Assembly: GCA_024654565.1 (NCBI GenBank) | Contig: JANLHM010000005.1 | Coordinates: forward strand, 147,331 to 211,330 | Direction of reading: 5' to 3' | Length of the DNA stretch: 64,000 nucleotides | Source: Nanobdellota archaeon | Lineage (GTDB): Archaea; Nanobdellota; Nanobdellia; Pacearchaeales; GW2011-AR1 | In this document: positions 16,647 through 24,230 of the stretch, piece by piece | Numbering within the stretch: position 1 is the stretch's first letter | How the letters are laid out: the number at the start of each line of letters is the position of its first letter | The notes under the pieces: generated by a model | Database searches by the model: none | What the model saw: the letters and a program-made list of their open reading frames with translations, nothing else | Told to the model about the DNA's origin: nothing | Made by a program: the position numbers and the translations under genes

Positions 16647-18359
16647 TTAAAAATCAAAGTCAGAACTTTCAGTTTCCATCTGTTTGACTCTAAAAACCAC
16701 ACGCCTGTTTTCTTCCCACATTCTTTTTGCGCGATCAAAGTCCTTTCCTTTCATGGATTTGATTTCTTCAACACTAAATTTTGGGGAATTAATAGAAAGT
16801 CCTGCAGGAATAAACTGAGAATGGTCCACCTTGAGACCGATCTTCTTTGCATATGAAAGAACATAATTTTTTACTTGTTCTGCCCTTTCAAGAGATTGAT
16901 TCTTTGCGACCTGTTTCATTTGCTCCACTTCTTTTTTAGGTGTTCCTGAATCCTCAGCCCTTTTTATCCCGGTGGGTTCAGTATGGCCTTCAATAATTAA
17001 AAGTGCACCATAATAAGTTTGAGCCATCTCTATAACTTTTTTGAATGACTTTTCATATTCCTTACCATTAAAATCCACTTGATTTGGCTCAAAGTATATT
17101 TCAAATGAAAATAAAGTTCCTTCTTCATCCCAGTTTTCTGATTCAGAACTTATTTTATTTTCAACTACTTTTTGAACCTTGTCAACATTATACTTTGGCT
17201 TTTCTTCTTTAACAGAAGCGTATTTAAGTCCGCTTGCTAAAGAGTTGTAGTCCAAGTTTCCTGAATTTAAGCTGAATGAACCAGCAATTAAACCCATTGA
17301 TTTAAATGAAGATTGTATTTCAGAATTGAGGTTTTTCAGGTTTCTTGTTGTTCCCGTTCCGGTGAAAAAAGAAACATTTCCGTTAAAACCTGCAAATTCA
17401 CAGTCACCAAGAAGTCCTTCAGTTTCTGCAGCCATCGTAGGAGTATCAAATAACATGCTTGAACTAAAAGATAAAAGTTTAGTCCACTTTGCACCTTTTG
17501 ATTTCTTTAAGTCCCTTAAAGATTCTTCACCTTTCATCAATGCATTTACAAAGAGGTTTACTTTATCCGGATTTGCATTCTTGTAATCTTTTCTTGTAGC
17601 ATAAACATCTGCAATAATTCTAGATGCGGATTTTGTTGAAAGAAGAATCTTTGCACCTTTTACTGAATTGTCTTTTCCTGTTCCAGTCCCACCCGAAGTT
17701 AAAAGGAGTGCATCAGGAATAATACACATAACCGCATCAAGGGTTTTGTCATTTAAGAAAGCTGTAACGGGGTCAACTATTTTTCCTTTGGAATCGTAAG
17801 TTGGAAAAGTTAACTCTTTATAATAAACAAATTGGACATCGTTAAGTCTTCCTGCGTCCCTAAACAATTTTGCTGCATAGTCCATGTGTGGGCCATACAA
17901 CTGAAGAGCAACTTTCTTTATGTTTTTGATATTTTTTCCTGGACGAACGACCATTGCGTCACCCCCGGCTGACCAGGTGAGTTGATAAATTACTTCAAGC
18001 TCCACACCTTTTTTAAGAAGGGCGTCAGTTGCAAGGTTTACCATCGCAAGAGTTCCGCGTAGGTAGGGGGTTCTTCCTGTAAGAACGTCATTTGCTTGTT
18101 TTTCAAGAACGTCTTCCCTATAGAGGCTTATGTTTAACCCGGCCTGTGAAAAAAATCCTTCCTGTTGGGTTAGGATTGTTAAAAGATCTCCTCCCCATAA
18201 AATAATTGGAAGGTCGAAGTTTGTTGCGGATTTTACCTGACCTTTACTGCCTGAAAGTGTTAGAGGCTTTGGCTGGAGAGTTTCATGTTGAGAAAAACCC
18301 GTCCCTGCAAATAAGAACAAGAAAAGAAATAACGAAGAAAACTTAATTAGAGTTTTCAT
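16647..18359 (-). CDS. Secreted binding protein with OmpA domain
   Basis: 570 residues from the ATG at 18359. An upstream in-frame ATG would add 22 residues, but AAGGAGCTCAAAA directly before 18359 and the signal peptide that then opens the protein (MKTLIKFSSLFLFL to AGTGFSQ) fix this start. Residues about 50-400 are a NitT/TauT-like binding domain (IILWGGDLLTIL, PYLRGTLAMVNLATDALL, GGDAMVVRPGKNIKN). The C-terminal 150 residues are an OmpA-like domain: FEPNQVDF, IEGHTEPTG, QSLERAEQVKNYVL, ENRRVVFRV. The Asp of GHTD is Glu here. The FSQ cleavage site style is common in Bacteroidota. It lies between the ATPase and the VWA gene. Confidence 0.85.
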   Translation of the reverse strand: MKTLIKFSSLFLFLFLFAGTGFSQHETLQPKPLTLSGSKGQVKSATNFDLPIILWGGDLLTILTQQEGFFSQAGLNISLYREDVLEKQANDVLTGRTPYLRGTLAMVNLATDALLKKGVELEVIYQLTWSAGGDAMVVRPGKNIKNIKKVALQLYGPHMDYAAKLFRDAGRLNDVQFVYYKELTFPTYDSKGKIVDPVTAFLNDKTLDAVMCIIPDALLLTSGGTGTGKDNSVKGAKILLSTKSASRIIADVYATRKDYKNANPDKVNLFVNALMKGEESLRDLKKSKGAKWTKLLSFSSSMLFDTPTMAAETEGLLGDCEFAGFNGNVSFFTGTGTTRNLKNLNSEIQSSFKSMGLIAGSFSLNSGNLDYNSLASGLKYASVKEEKPKYNVDKVQKVVENKISSESENWDEEGTLFSFEIYFEPNQVDFNGKEYEKSFKKVIEMAQTYYGALLIIEGHTEPTGIKRAEDSGTPKKEVEQMKQVAKNQSLERAEQVKNYVLSYAKKIGLKVDHSQFIPAGLSINSPKFSVEEIKSMKGKDFDRAKRMWEENRRVVFRVKQMETESSDFDF

Positions 18360-18440
18360 TTTTGAGCTCCTTATATATTGGTTAATAATTTTATTAGTTA
18401 ATAATTTGTTTTTTAGAAAGAACATTTAAAAGAAAATTAC

Positions 18441-19445
18441 TTAATCTAAAATTGCATCTGCATGAGTTAAATCGAACTCTGAAATATGTTGAAGAAACTT
18501 TGGATTCATTCCTTCATGGCGAATGTCCTGCATTAACTGAACAAATTCCATTGTTCCTTTAATTGAAGTTGGAGCTGGAATGGGCCATGGAAGTGGAATA
18601 TCTTTCACGATCTTTGCACCCACTCCCGGCTCCCCATTATTAATAGAATAATACTGAGAAATCACAATTACTCTTGTACCCAGAAACAATGCTTCTTCAA
18701 GGTCATGTGTTACAAAGATTACTGTTTTTTTGTCTTTGTTCCACTGTTCTAAAAGAAACACTTGCATCTCTTCCCTTGTTCCGATATCTAAAGACTTAAA
18801 ACATTCATCCATAAGTAATACTTCCGGATCCATAATAAAAGTTTGAGCGATGGAAACCCTTTGTTGCATTCCTCCTGAAAGTTCATAAGGATTTGCATGC
18901 CTATCCTTGTATAGACCGATTCTGTTTAAGTATTCATCCGCCCTTTCGTAAAATTCTTTACGTTTATGGTGATGAGGTGTATCGCACAGCTCATTATGAA
19001 GTTTTGGAAACCGGGTTTTAAATCCAAGGAATTGCGAAACAAACCCGATAAGGTTTAATGGATTGTAGTACCTCTCAAAAAGATCAAACTCTTTTAAGAG
19101 GAGGCCAAGAACAACATTTTCCCTTACAGTTAAATTTGGGAAAAGGGAATGCTTTTGAAAAACAATCCCGCGAGTTTCATCAGGACCAAGTATCTCCTTC
19201 CCGTGCATTAAAGCTTGTCCTGAATATGGCTTTTCAGACCCGAGAAACATCCTTAAAAGAGTGGATTTTCCACATCCTGAAGGGCCAACTAAAGTTATAA
19301 ATTCCCCCTTTTTTACATTCAGATTTATTTCGTTAAGAACCGTCTTAATCCCTCCATCGACGGAATATTTTTGGGAAGCATTTATTAGTTGAAGAACATA
19401 ATTTTTGCCTTCACCATTTTTGCTACCATTTGATTTTTGATTCAT
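18441..19445 (-). CDS. ABC transporter ATPase (NitT/TauT type)
   Basis: 334 residues. All nucleotide-binding motifs are present: Walker A GPSGCGKST (54-62), Q-loop Gln97, signature LSGGMQQR (189-196), Walker B EVLLMDE (208-214) and switch His247. After the catalytic Glu the usual Pro is Cys (DECFKSLD). Between Q-loop and signature is a helical insertion of about 45 residues (roughly 118-165, with PHHHKRK) not seen in SsuB/TauB proteins. The protein energises import of a small solute together with the permease 39 bases upstream. AAGGA lies before the ATG. Function as importer is inferred from family. Confidence 0.9.
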   Translation of the reverse strand: MNQKSNGSKNGEGKNYVLQLINASQKYSVDGGIKTVLNEINLNVKKGEFITLVGPSGCGKSTLLRMFLGSEKPYSGQALMHGKEILGPDETRGIVFQKHSLFPNLTVRENVVLGLLLKEFDLFERYYNPLNLIGFVSQFLGFKTRFPKLHNELCDTPHHHKRKEFYERADEYLNRIGLYKDRHANPYELSGGMQQRVSIAQTFIMDPEVLLMDECFKSLDIGTREEMQVFLLEQWNKDKKTVIFVTHDLEEALFLGTRVIVISQYYSINNGEPGVGAKIVKDIPLPWPIPAPTSIKGTMEFVQLMQDIRHEGMNPKFLQHISEFDLTHADAILD

Positions 19446-19484
19446 AATTTTTTTCCTTAAGACTTTTCTAAATTTTTACTTATT

Positions 19485-20867
19485 TTACTTATTTAACCAT
19501 TTATACCTCTTCTTGATCCACATTTGAATTAAGAAGTCTAGAAGAAACGCTGCTAAACAGAGCCAACCTACATAAACAAGGATAAGGGGCATATCCATAT
19601 ATCTCTTCGCAAGAAAAATTCTGTAACCAAGACCCGCAGTTGCTGACAACGCTTCACCCACAATTAAGAAAGTGACGATAGACTTTATTGAAAGCCTAAA
19701 CGTGTCTAAAACCATCGGAAATATTCTTGGAAGAATTATTTTGAAGATTAATTCTGGATTGCTTGCCTTTAAAGTCATTGCTTTGATTATGCTTTCTTGC
19801 GGAACTCCTTTTGCTCTTAATCTAGTGTCAAGGATTAATGTTGTAGAAGTTCCAAGAACAATAAGCATAATTTTTGCAGTTTCATCCAATCCAAACGCAA
19901 TAAAGAGAATTGGAAGTAAAGCCATCGGGGGAATTTTGTCAAAAAGGGCCATATATCCACCGAAGACTTTATCTATATATGGAAATGAACCCATAAAGAG
20001 TCCAACAAATAAACTTAAGAAAACGATTCCAGAAGAAATCACAAATCTCTGAAGAGAGACAAGACTGTCTTCCCATAAACGTATTTCTCCATCTCTGTCT
20101 TTTTCAAAAGCTACCCTTTTAGAAGCATCTACAATTTGTTCAACACTTGGAATTAATTTGTCGTCCGGGTTTTCTTCATGCCTTGCTATTGAAGCCTGAA
20201 TATAAAAGAAAGTAGCCAAAATAAAAGGTAATAAAGGAAGAGTTATCTTTGCAAATTTTCCTGGCTTTGCCAAAACCCGAAGAAATTTTTTAAAGAGGGG
20301 AAAGGACGTTTTAAACAAAAGAACCATGAATAAATTTACAAGAACTTGAGTGATTAAACAAAAGAGTAGAAGTAATCCAATTGAAGAACAAAATTCCGTT
20401 AGATTTGTCCATGCATAAACACTAATTGTTATATTTATTAATGAAAAAAATCCAACATGAAACTTCGTCCAGAAATATTTAATAGAAACTAATCCTGCAA
20501 CAAGGGTGGCTGATGAAAGAAGGATTCCGAGTTTCAATCCCCTTAAAAGAGTTTCTATTGGTTCATCTGAAACATCTATTGAAGACAAAATTGCAAAATA
20601 CCCTATCCCGAAAGCCATCACCCATATTAGAGGGATAAATCTGCGATCTGGATCAAAAGGGGTTTTGATATTCACTATTAAATAAACTCCCATAAAAATA
20701 AAGAGAGTTAGAATTATGACATTAATAATAAGATTGGCCTCTGAGGAAAATTGAAATAAATCAGAACCTATCTTCAGAAAATGAGAACCTGTTCCCGCCG
20801 AGTTTTCAATGAAAACAAAGACGAGGGAAGCAGATAAGCAACCTAATAACCATTTGAATAGTTTCAT
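19485..20867 (-). CDS. ABC transporter permease, enlarged
   Basis: 460 residues, much longer than the usual 250-280 of NitT/TauT permeases. The C-terminal half has the binding-protein-dependent permease domain with the EAA loop (SIIKAMTLKASNPELIFKI, then LPRIFPMVLDTFR), which docks the ATPase. The first 230 residues add about six more membrane helices of unknown role, ending at a soluble stretch with SIARHEENPDDKLIPSVEQ. The extra part may bind the membrane partners in this block. A signal-like N-terminus (LLGCLSASLVFVFIE) may be the first helix. AAGGAAAAACC lies before the ATG. Confidence 0.88.
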   Translation of the reverse strand: MKLFKWLLGCLSASLVFVFIENSAGTGSHFLKIGSDLFQFSSEANLIINVIILTLFIFMGVYLIVNIKTPFDPDRRFIPLIWVMAFGIGYFAILSSIDVSDEPIETLLRGLKLGILLSSATLVAGLVSIKYFWTKFHVGFFSLINITISVYAWTNLTEFCSSIGLLLLFCLITQVLVNLFMVLLFKTSFPLFKKFLRVLAKPGKFAKITLPLLPFILATFFYIQASIARHEENPDDKLIPSVEQIVDASKRVAFEKDRDGEIRLWEDSLVSLQRFVISSGIVFLSLFVGLFMGSFPYIDKVFGGYMALFDKIPPMALLPILFIAFGLDETAKIMLIVLGTSTTLILDTRLRAKGVPQESIIKAMTLKASNPELIFKIILPRIFPMVLDTFRLSIKSIVTFLIVGEALSATAGLGYRIFLAKRYMDMPLILVYVGWLCLAAFLLDFLIQMWIKKRYKWLNK

Positions 20868-20912
20868 GGTTTTTCCTTAAATTATTGATAAATTATTGAA
20901 TTAATTTGAAAA

Positions 20913-22151
20913 CTATATTTTTCCTTCTTCTACTAACTCTCCTTCTTGAGTACTCTCTGTGTCAAAGCTGAAGTTGACCAGGGACGTGGCATTTTTCAAT
21001 TCAAGTCTCTCTTTTAGAGTATTTTTGAATTTTTCAAAAGTGAGGTCTTTTTTTATTACCTCTTCTTCTAAGTAAGTTCCTTGAATCAGGGATTCCTGAA
21101 CTGTTTTATTTAGTTTAGTTAATGTGAACGTCTGAACAGTTGAATAATAAGTTCTCGTAAATTCTTCCACAAATGCGCCCTGCTCCCTTGGAGTGAACTT
21201 TGCAAGGTCCCAATATTCTTCTTCACTAAACTCAATATCCATATTCTTCTTTATGTAATGTGCCCACATTTTTTTTAATTGAGTCTCATTCGGGTATTCT
21301 ATTTCAATTGGAGAGAGCCTTCCTTCCCTTACAATCGGTGCTTCGAAATCGGCTTTTTCGTCATTTGTTGAAATTGCAAATATCAGTTCCCGATAGTTCC
21401 CGATGTATTTCTTTAGAACATCTCTCCCTTCCTTGTAGTATTTATCAGAAGACCCGCCTTCGTCATCAGCCATTAATGTAGAAGCTTCATCTAAATATAC
21501 AAAAGAGGGAAGGTTTCTCTCTTTTGATTCGACCAAGCAAGCTTGAATGATTGCTTCGAGTGCCTTTCCCCTTGAACCAACGTACTGATCAGACACTTCC
21601 GCTGAAAGATGAATCTCTCGGACATAGCAACCCATCTTTTCGAAAATTTTGGAAATCGTTTTTATAAGGTGTGACTTTCCTGTTCCGCCTTTACCATATA
21701 AAATTGCTCCGGGGTACTTTGGTTCTTTTCCACGAATTAAATCAGCGATTGAAGTTTTAAGAAGAACTTCATTTAAAACCATTGGAGTAAAAAAGGCAGA
21801 GTTCAAGGGGGATAAAACTTCTTCTATCTGTTCCGGAGTCATCTTTCCAGGGATGTAAATTAATTTTTCAAGAACTTCCTTTTCTTCCTTCTCTGACAGT
21901 TTATTTATATCGGCCTCAAAGAAAAAGGCATTTTCCGATTCAAGATAAGGAATTTTTAATTCTTCAAGGGCTTTTCTGACCGCTGGAGAAACAGTTTTAT
22001 CTTCCAAAACAACTAACCACAAATTACCTTTATTACTTCTCCATAGGTTTTTTGGACGCTTTTCTCCGTTGTTTAATTCCTTGTAGAATTCAGATATTTT
22101 TTCCAACACAATGTTGTCAAAAAACGCAAGATTTGGATTTGCATTGTCCAT
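20913..22151 (-). CDS. AAA+ ATPase
   Basis: 412 residues, soluble. Residues about 1-130 form an N-terminal alpha/beta domain of unknown family. A AAA+ module follows: Walker A YGKGGTGKSH, pore-loop-like QYVGSRGKALE, Walker B FVYLDEAS, sensor-1 AISTNDEKAD and an arginine-finger region REGRLSPIEIEYP, which resembles FtsH/CDC48-type ATPases without a protease domain. In other systems such ATPases pair with VWA proteins to remodel complexes, and a VWA lipoprotein is four genes downstream. AAGGAGAAG lies before the ATG. It is translationally close to the 67-residue membrane protein upstream (two-base gap). Confidence 0.85.
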   Translation of the reverse strand: MDNANPNLAFFDNIVLEKISEFYKELNNGEKRPKNLWRSNKGNLWLVVLEDKTVSPAVRKALEELKIPYLESENAFFFEADINKLSEKEEKEVLEKLIYIPGKMTPEQIEEVLSPLNSAFFTPMVLNEVLLKTSIADLIRGKEPKYPGAILYGKGGTGKSHLIKTISKIFEKMGCYVREIHLSAEVSDQYVGSRGKALEAIIQACLVESKERNLPSFVYLDEASTLMADDEGGSSDKYYKEGRDVLKKYIGNYRELIFAISTNDEKADFEAPIVREGRLSPIEIEYPNETQLKKMWAHYIKKNMDIEFSEEEYWDLAKFTPREQGAFVEEFTRTYYSTVQTFTLTKLNKTVQESLIQGTYLEEEVIKKDLTFEKFKNTLKERLELKNATSLVNFSFDTESTQEGELVEEGKI

Positions 22152-22153
22152 TT

Positions 22154-22357
22154 TTACTTCTCCTTATTTGAAGGATTTTTTTTAAGAATTAAATAAATGG
22201 CGTACCCTATCCCAAAGATCATAAAGATTAGAATAATTCCTAGGGAGATCATAAATGAAATTATCCACATTATCATACTAACAACAAGTTCCGCGATACC
22301 CGTAAAAATTAAGAACAGGACAACAATTATTATTATTAAAATTGTTTTATGTTTCAT
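22154..22357 (-). CDS. Small two-helix membrane protein
   Basis: 67 residues: two hydrophobic helices (about 5-27 and 30-56) with a short basic tail KKNPSNKEK. No family is recognised. It begins the transporter operon (22357 to 15909), with AAAGGTAAAACAAA before its ATG and only two bases between its stop and the AAA+ gene. It may anchor the ATPase at the membrane; this is inference from position only. Confidence 0.6.
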   Translation of the reverse strand: MKHKTILIIIIVVLFLIFTGIAELVVSMIMWIISFMISLGIILIFMIFGIGYAIYLILKKNPSNKEK

Positions 22358-22408
22358 TTTGTTTTACCTTTGATATTTTGTTTTTATTTTTGTTAATTAG
22401 AGATTAAG

Positions 22409-22440
22409 AAACCCTTCGCTTCAGAGGAATTGAAGGGTTT
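22409..22440 (-). terminator. Intergenic hairpin
   Basis: Stem AAACCCTT and AAGGGTTT with one further pairing region (TCG/TGA), after the stop at 22461. It separates the first three small genes from the transporter operon. Confidence 0.6.
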
Positions 22441-22460
22441 TTAATTGAGAATTATTAAAG

Positions 22461-22916
22461 TCACTTTTTGAATTCTTTCTTGAATCCCAAAATTAGTCCG
22501 ACAATTAGTCCGGGTTGAGTCCCCATAATCAAACCTAAAAGTGTGAAAACGATAGGATCCCCCCCAAATAACAACCTCATGATTCCTACAGTCATCCCAA
22601 GAAACATTCCAATAGAAGAGAAACCGACAACCCATCTTACTAATCCTTGTTCTCCATATCCCTTCAATTTTCCTTTGATAGTCAAAGTGATAAAGACGGA
22701 AATAAGAAAAATAAGGAGATAATGAAAAAGGACCGGATAAATTATTGGAATTTGCTTTTTTGAAAAAACATCTGCACCCATATCCAGTCGGCTCCATTCA
22801 TTGACTAAATGGAGAAAATTGAAACCGAAAAAAATTAAGAAGGAAATTGTGAGTAAAGCGAAGCCAAGCTCTTTAGAAGTTGGCAAAGGAAGTTGTTTTC
22901 GTTCCATTTGATTCAC
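22461..22916 (-). CDS. Four-helix membrane protein, unknown
   Basis: 151 residues with four membrane helices: FALLTISFLIFFGFNFL, PIIYPVLFHYLLIFLISVFI, VVGFSSIGMFLGMTVGIM and IVFTLLGLIMGTQPGLIVGL. A Gly-rich last helix and a basic tail are notable. No known family. The ATG has AAAAAGGTGAATCAA before it. An overlapping frame at 22441-22797 lacks such features and is not a gene. Confidence 0.62.
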   Translation of the reverse strand: MNQMERKQLPLPTSKELGFALLTISFLIFFGFNFLHLVNEWSRLDMGADVFSKKQIPIIYPVLFHYLLIFLISVFITLTIKGKLKGYGEQGLVRWVVGFSSIGMFLGMTVGIMRLLFGGDPIVFTLLGLIMGTQPGLIVGLILGFKKEFKK

Positions 22917-22962
22917 CTTTTTGTTTGTTGTTATTTTTGTTAATTAAAAATTTGGTCAAGAC

Positions 22963-23547
22963 TTAAAGAGCCTTTGTGAAATATGCGGAAAATAGAGTGT
23001 TTTCATTATTGAAGTCCCACATTATTTTTCCGAAAAGAGACATGTCCTCCGAAATTTCGAACTTCTGTTTCAAACCAATGAACTTATTCCATTCATCTTT
23101 CTTGAACTTGAGGATTTCACAACTAACGGAGAAGCTACTTATGTTCAAACTAACACTTTCGAAGCTGAAAAGGAATCTCGGTTCAATCCCTGCTTTTTCT
23201 ATTGTCCCTTTTTTGCAACACCCAATCCCGTTCCATGATGTTAGCGTAAAAAAATCCCAAGTATAAATTATTCTTCCGGCAACAAGAGGAATTCCTCCTA
23301 AGAACCCAATTGTTGAAGCACAGGAGAAGTTTGCGACCTTTTTCCCATAGTTAAATAGGAATTTTGTTGAACTTCCCTTTAACTCCATAAAAGTGCTTTC
23401 GATGTCATTTGAAAGGTCTAATTGAACTTCTAACTTTGGAGAAAGAGCAGCATCTCCAAAACTAAGGTTTACTTTGTCAATTTTATACTGTGAAAATGAC
23501 AAGTTTAGGTTGAAAAGAACAACGAGAGAAAGAACGAATGTTTTCAT
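22963..23547 (-). CDS. Secreted beta-rich protein, unknown
   Basis: 194 residues. A signal peptide ends LNLSFSQ. The mature part alternates polar and hydrophobic residues with aromatic strand ends (KLEVQLDLSN, RFLFSFESVSLNISSF, SLFGKIMWDFNNENTLFSAYF), as in small beta-barrel or outer-membrane-like proteins. Two Cys pairs are present (NFSCASTIG and GCCKKG). No family is recognised. CTAAAGGAAAAAA lies before the ATG. If it is an outer-membrane barrel, the block's owner would be a diderm bacterium rather than an archaeon, which bears on the chimera question. Confidence 0.6.
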   Translation of the reverse strand: MKTFVLSLVVLFNLNLSFSQYKIDKVNLSFGDAALSPKLEVQLDLSNDIESTFMELKGSSTKFLFNYGKKVANFSCASTIGFLGGIPLVAGRIIYTWDFFTLTSWNGIGCCKKGTIEKAGIEPRFLFSFESVSLNISSFSVSCEILKFKKDEWNKFIGLKQKFEISEDMSLFGKIMWDFNNENTLFSAYFTKAL

Positions 23548-23623
23548 TTTTTTCCTTTAGATTTTTGTTATTTTTTTATTTTTTTGTTATTTTGAATTTT
23601 TTATCTGTTAATTATCTGAAAAG

Positions 23624-23950
23624 TTATTCAAACTTGAATACATTAAGCAGGATTATAATTAGGACAACAATTCCTACACAGAAGATGATAATATCCTTTT
23701 TCTTAGAGGAGGGGTTACTTAATTTAATGAAAAATATATTTACAGAAACAAATGGGAGGAGAACCCAATATAAGAGGAGAGCATAGGAGCTTATAGCCGG
23801 TTTTACATAAATGAAAAGGAGACTAAAGAACAGAAAGATTAAACCAGATAAAAGGATTGAAGTACGGGAAATATCTATTTTTTTGTTGAATAAGGAGCCC
23901 AGCACTAAAATAAGAAAAATTAGGACAGACACAAGAATTATAGTAAACAT
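23624..23950 (-). CDS. Four-helix membrane protein, first gene of block
   Basis: 108 residues, four hydrophobic helices (for example FTIILVSVLIFLILVLGSLF and IIIFCVGIVVLIIILL) and no soluble domain. Family unknown. It is the first gene downstream of the GGTATTTC cluster, and AAAAGGTGAACAA lies before the ATG, the most complete copy of the block's ribosome site. Confidence 0.6.
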   Translation of the reverse strand: MFTIILVSVLIFLILVLGSLFNKKIDISRTSILLSGLIFLFFSLLFIYVKPAISSYALLLYWVLLPFVSVNIFFIKLSNPSSKKKDIIIFCVGIVVLIIILLNVFKFE

Positions 23951-24002
23951 TTGTTCACCTTTTAAGTTTGTTAATAAAAATAATTTAATGGTCGTTAAAC
24001 AC

Positions 24003-24167
24003 GAAATACCTGATTTCGGGGTATTTCAAGGGTATTTCAGAGGGTGAAATACCTAAAAGTAGGGTTTTACATCTCAGGAACTTCTTTGTTCGGGAGGTAT
24101 TTCTTCAAACCTAGAGCGGTTCAAAGGGTTTTTCATCAAAATCTTTTTCGACTTTGAATGGTATTTC
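24003..24167. promoter_or_regulatory. Six copies of GGTATTTC upstream of block
   Basis: GGTATTTC or its complement occurs at 24003-24010, 24020-24027, 24031-24038, 24046-24053, 24096-24103 and 24160-24167, mostly followed by A. Four of them are crowded into 51 bases with mixed orientation. The 280-base gap between 23950 and 24231 has no gene and is the apparent control region for the leftward block. The repeats could be operator sites or iterons. Confidence 0.65.
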
Positions 24168-24196
24168 AGTTTGGGCATTTGAAGTCTTTGTTTATA

Positions 24197-24212
24197 TTTA
24201 GGTAAACCTAAA
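24197..24212. promoter_or_regulatory. Palindrome TTTAGGT-AA-ACCTAAA
   Basis: A perfect 7-bp inverted repeat with a two-base centre, placed 30 bases after the last GGTATTTC copy and just beyond the stop of the HerA-like gene (24231). It is small enough for one dimeric regulator or could be part of that gene's terminator. Confidence 0.45.
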
Positions 24213-24230
24213 TTTGGATGAATTGCGACT

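Noticed and set aside
22441-22797. 118-codon frame overlapping the four-helix gene at 22461
   Set aside because: The other frame has four clean membrane helices and a strong ribosome site.
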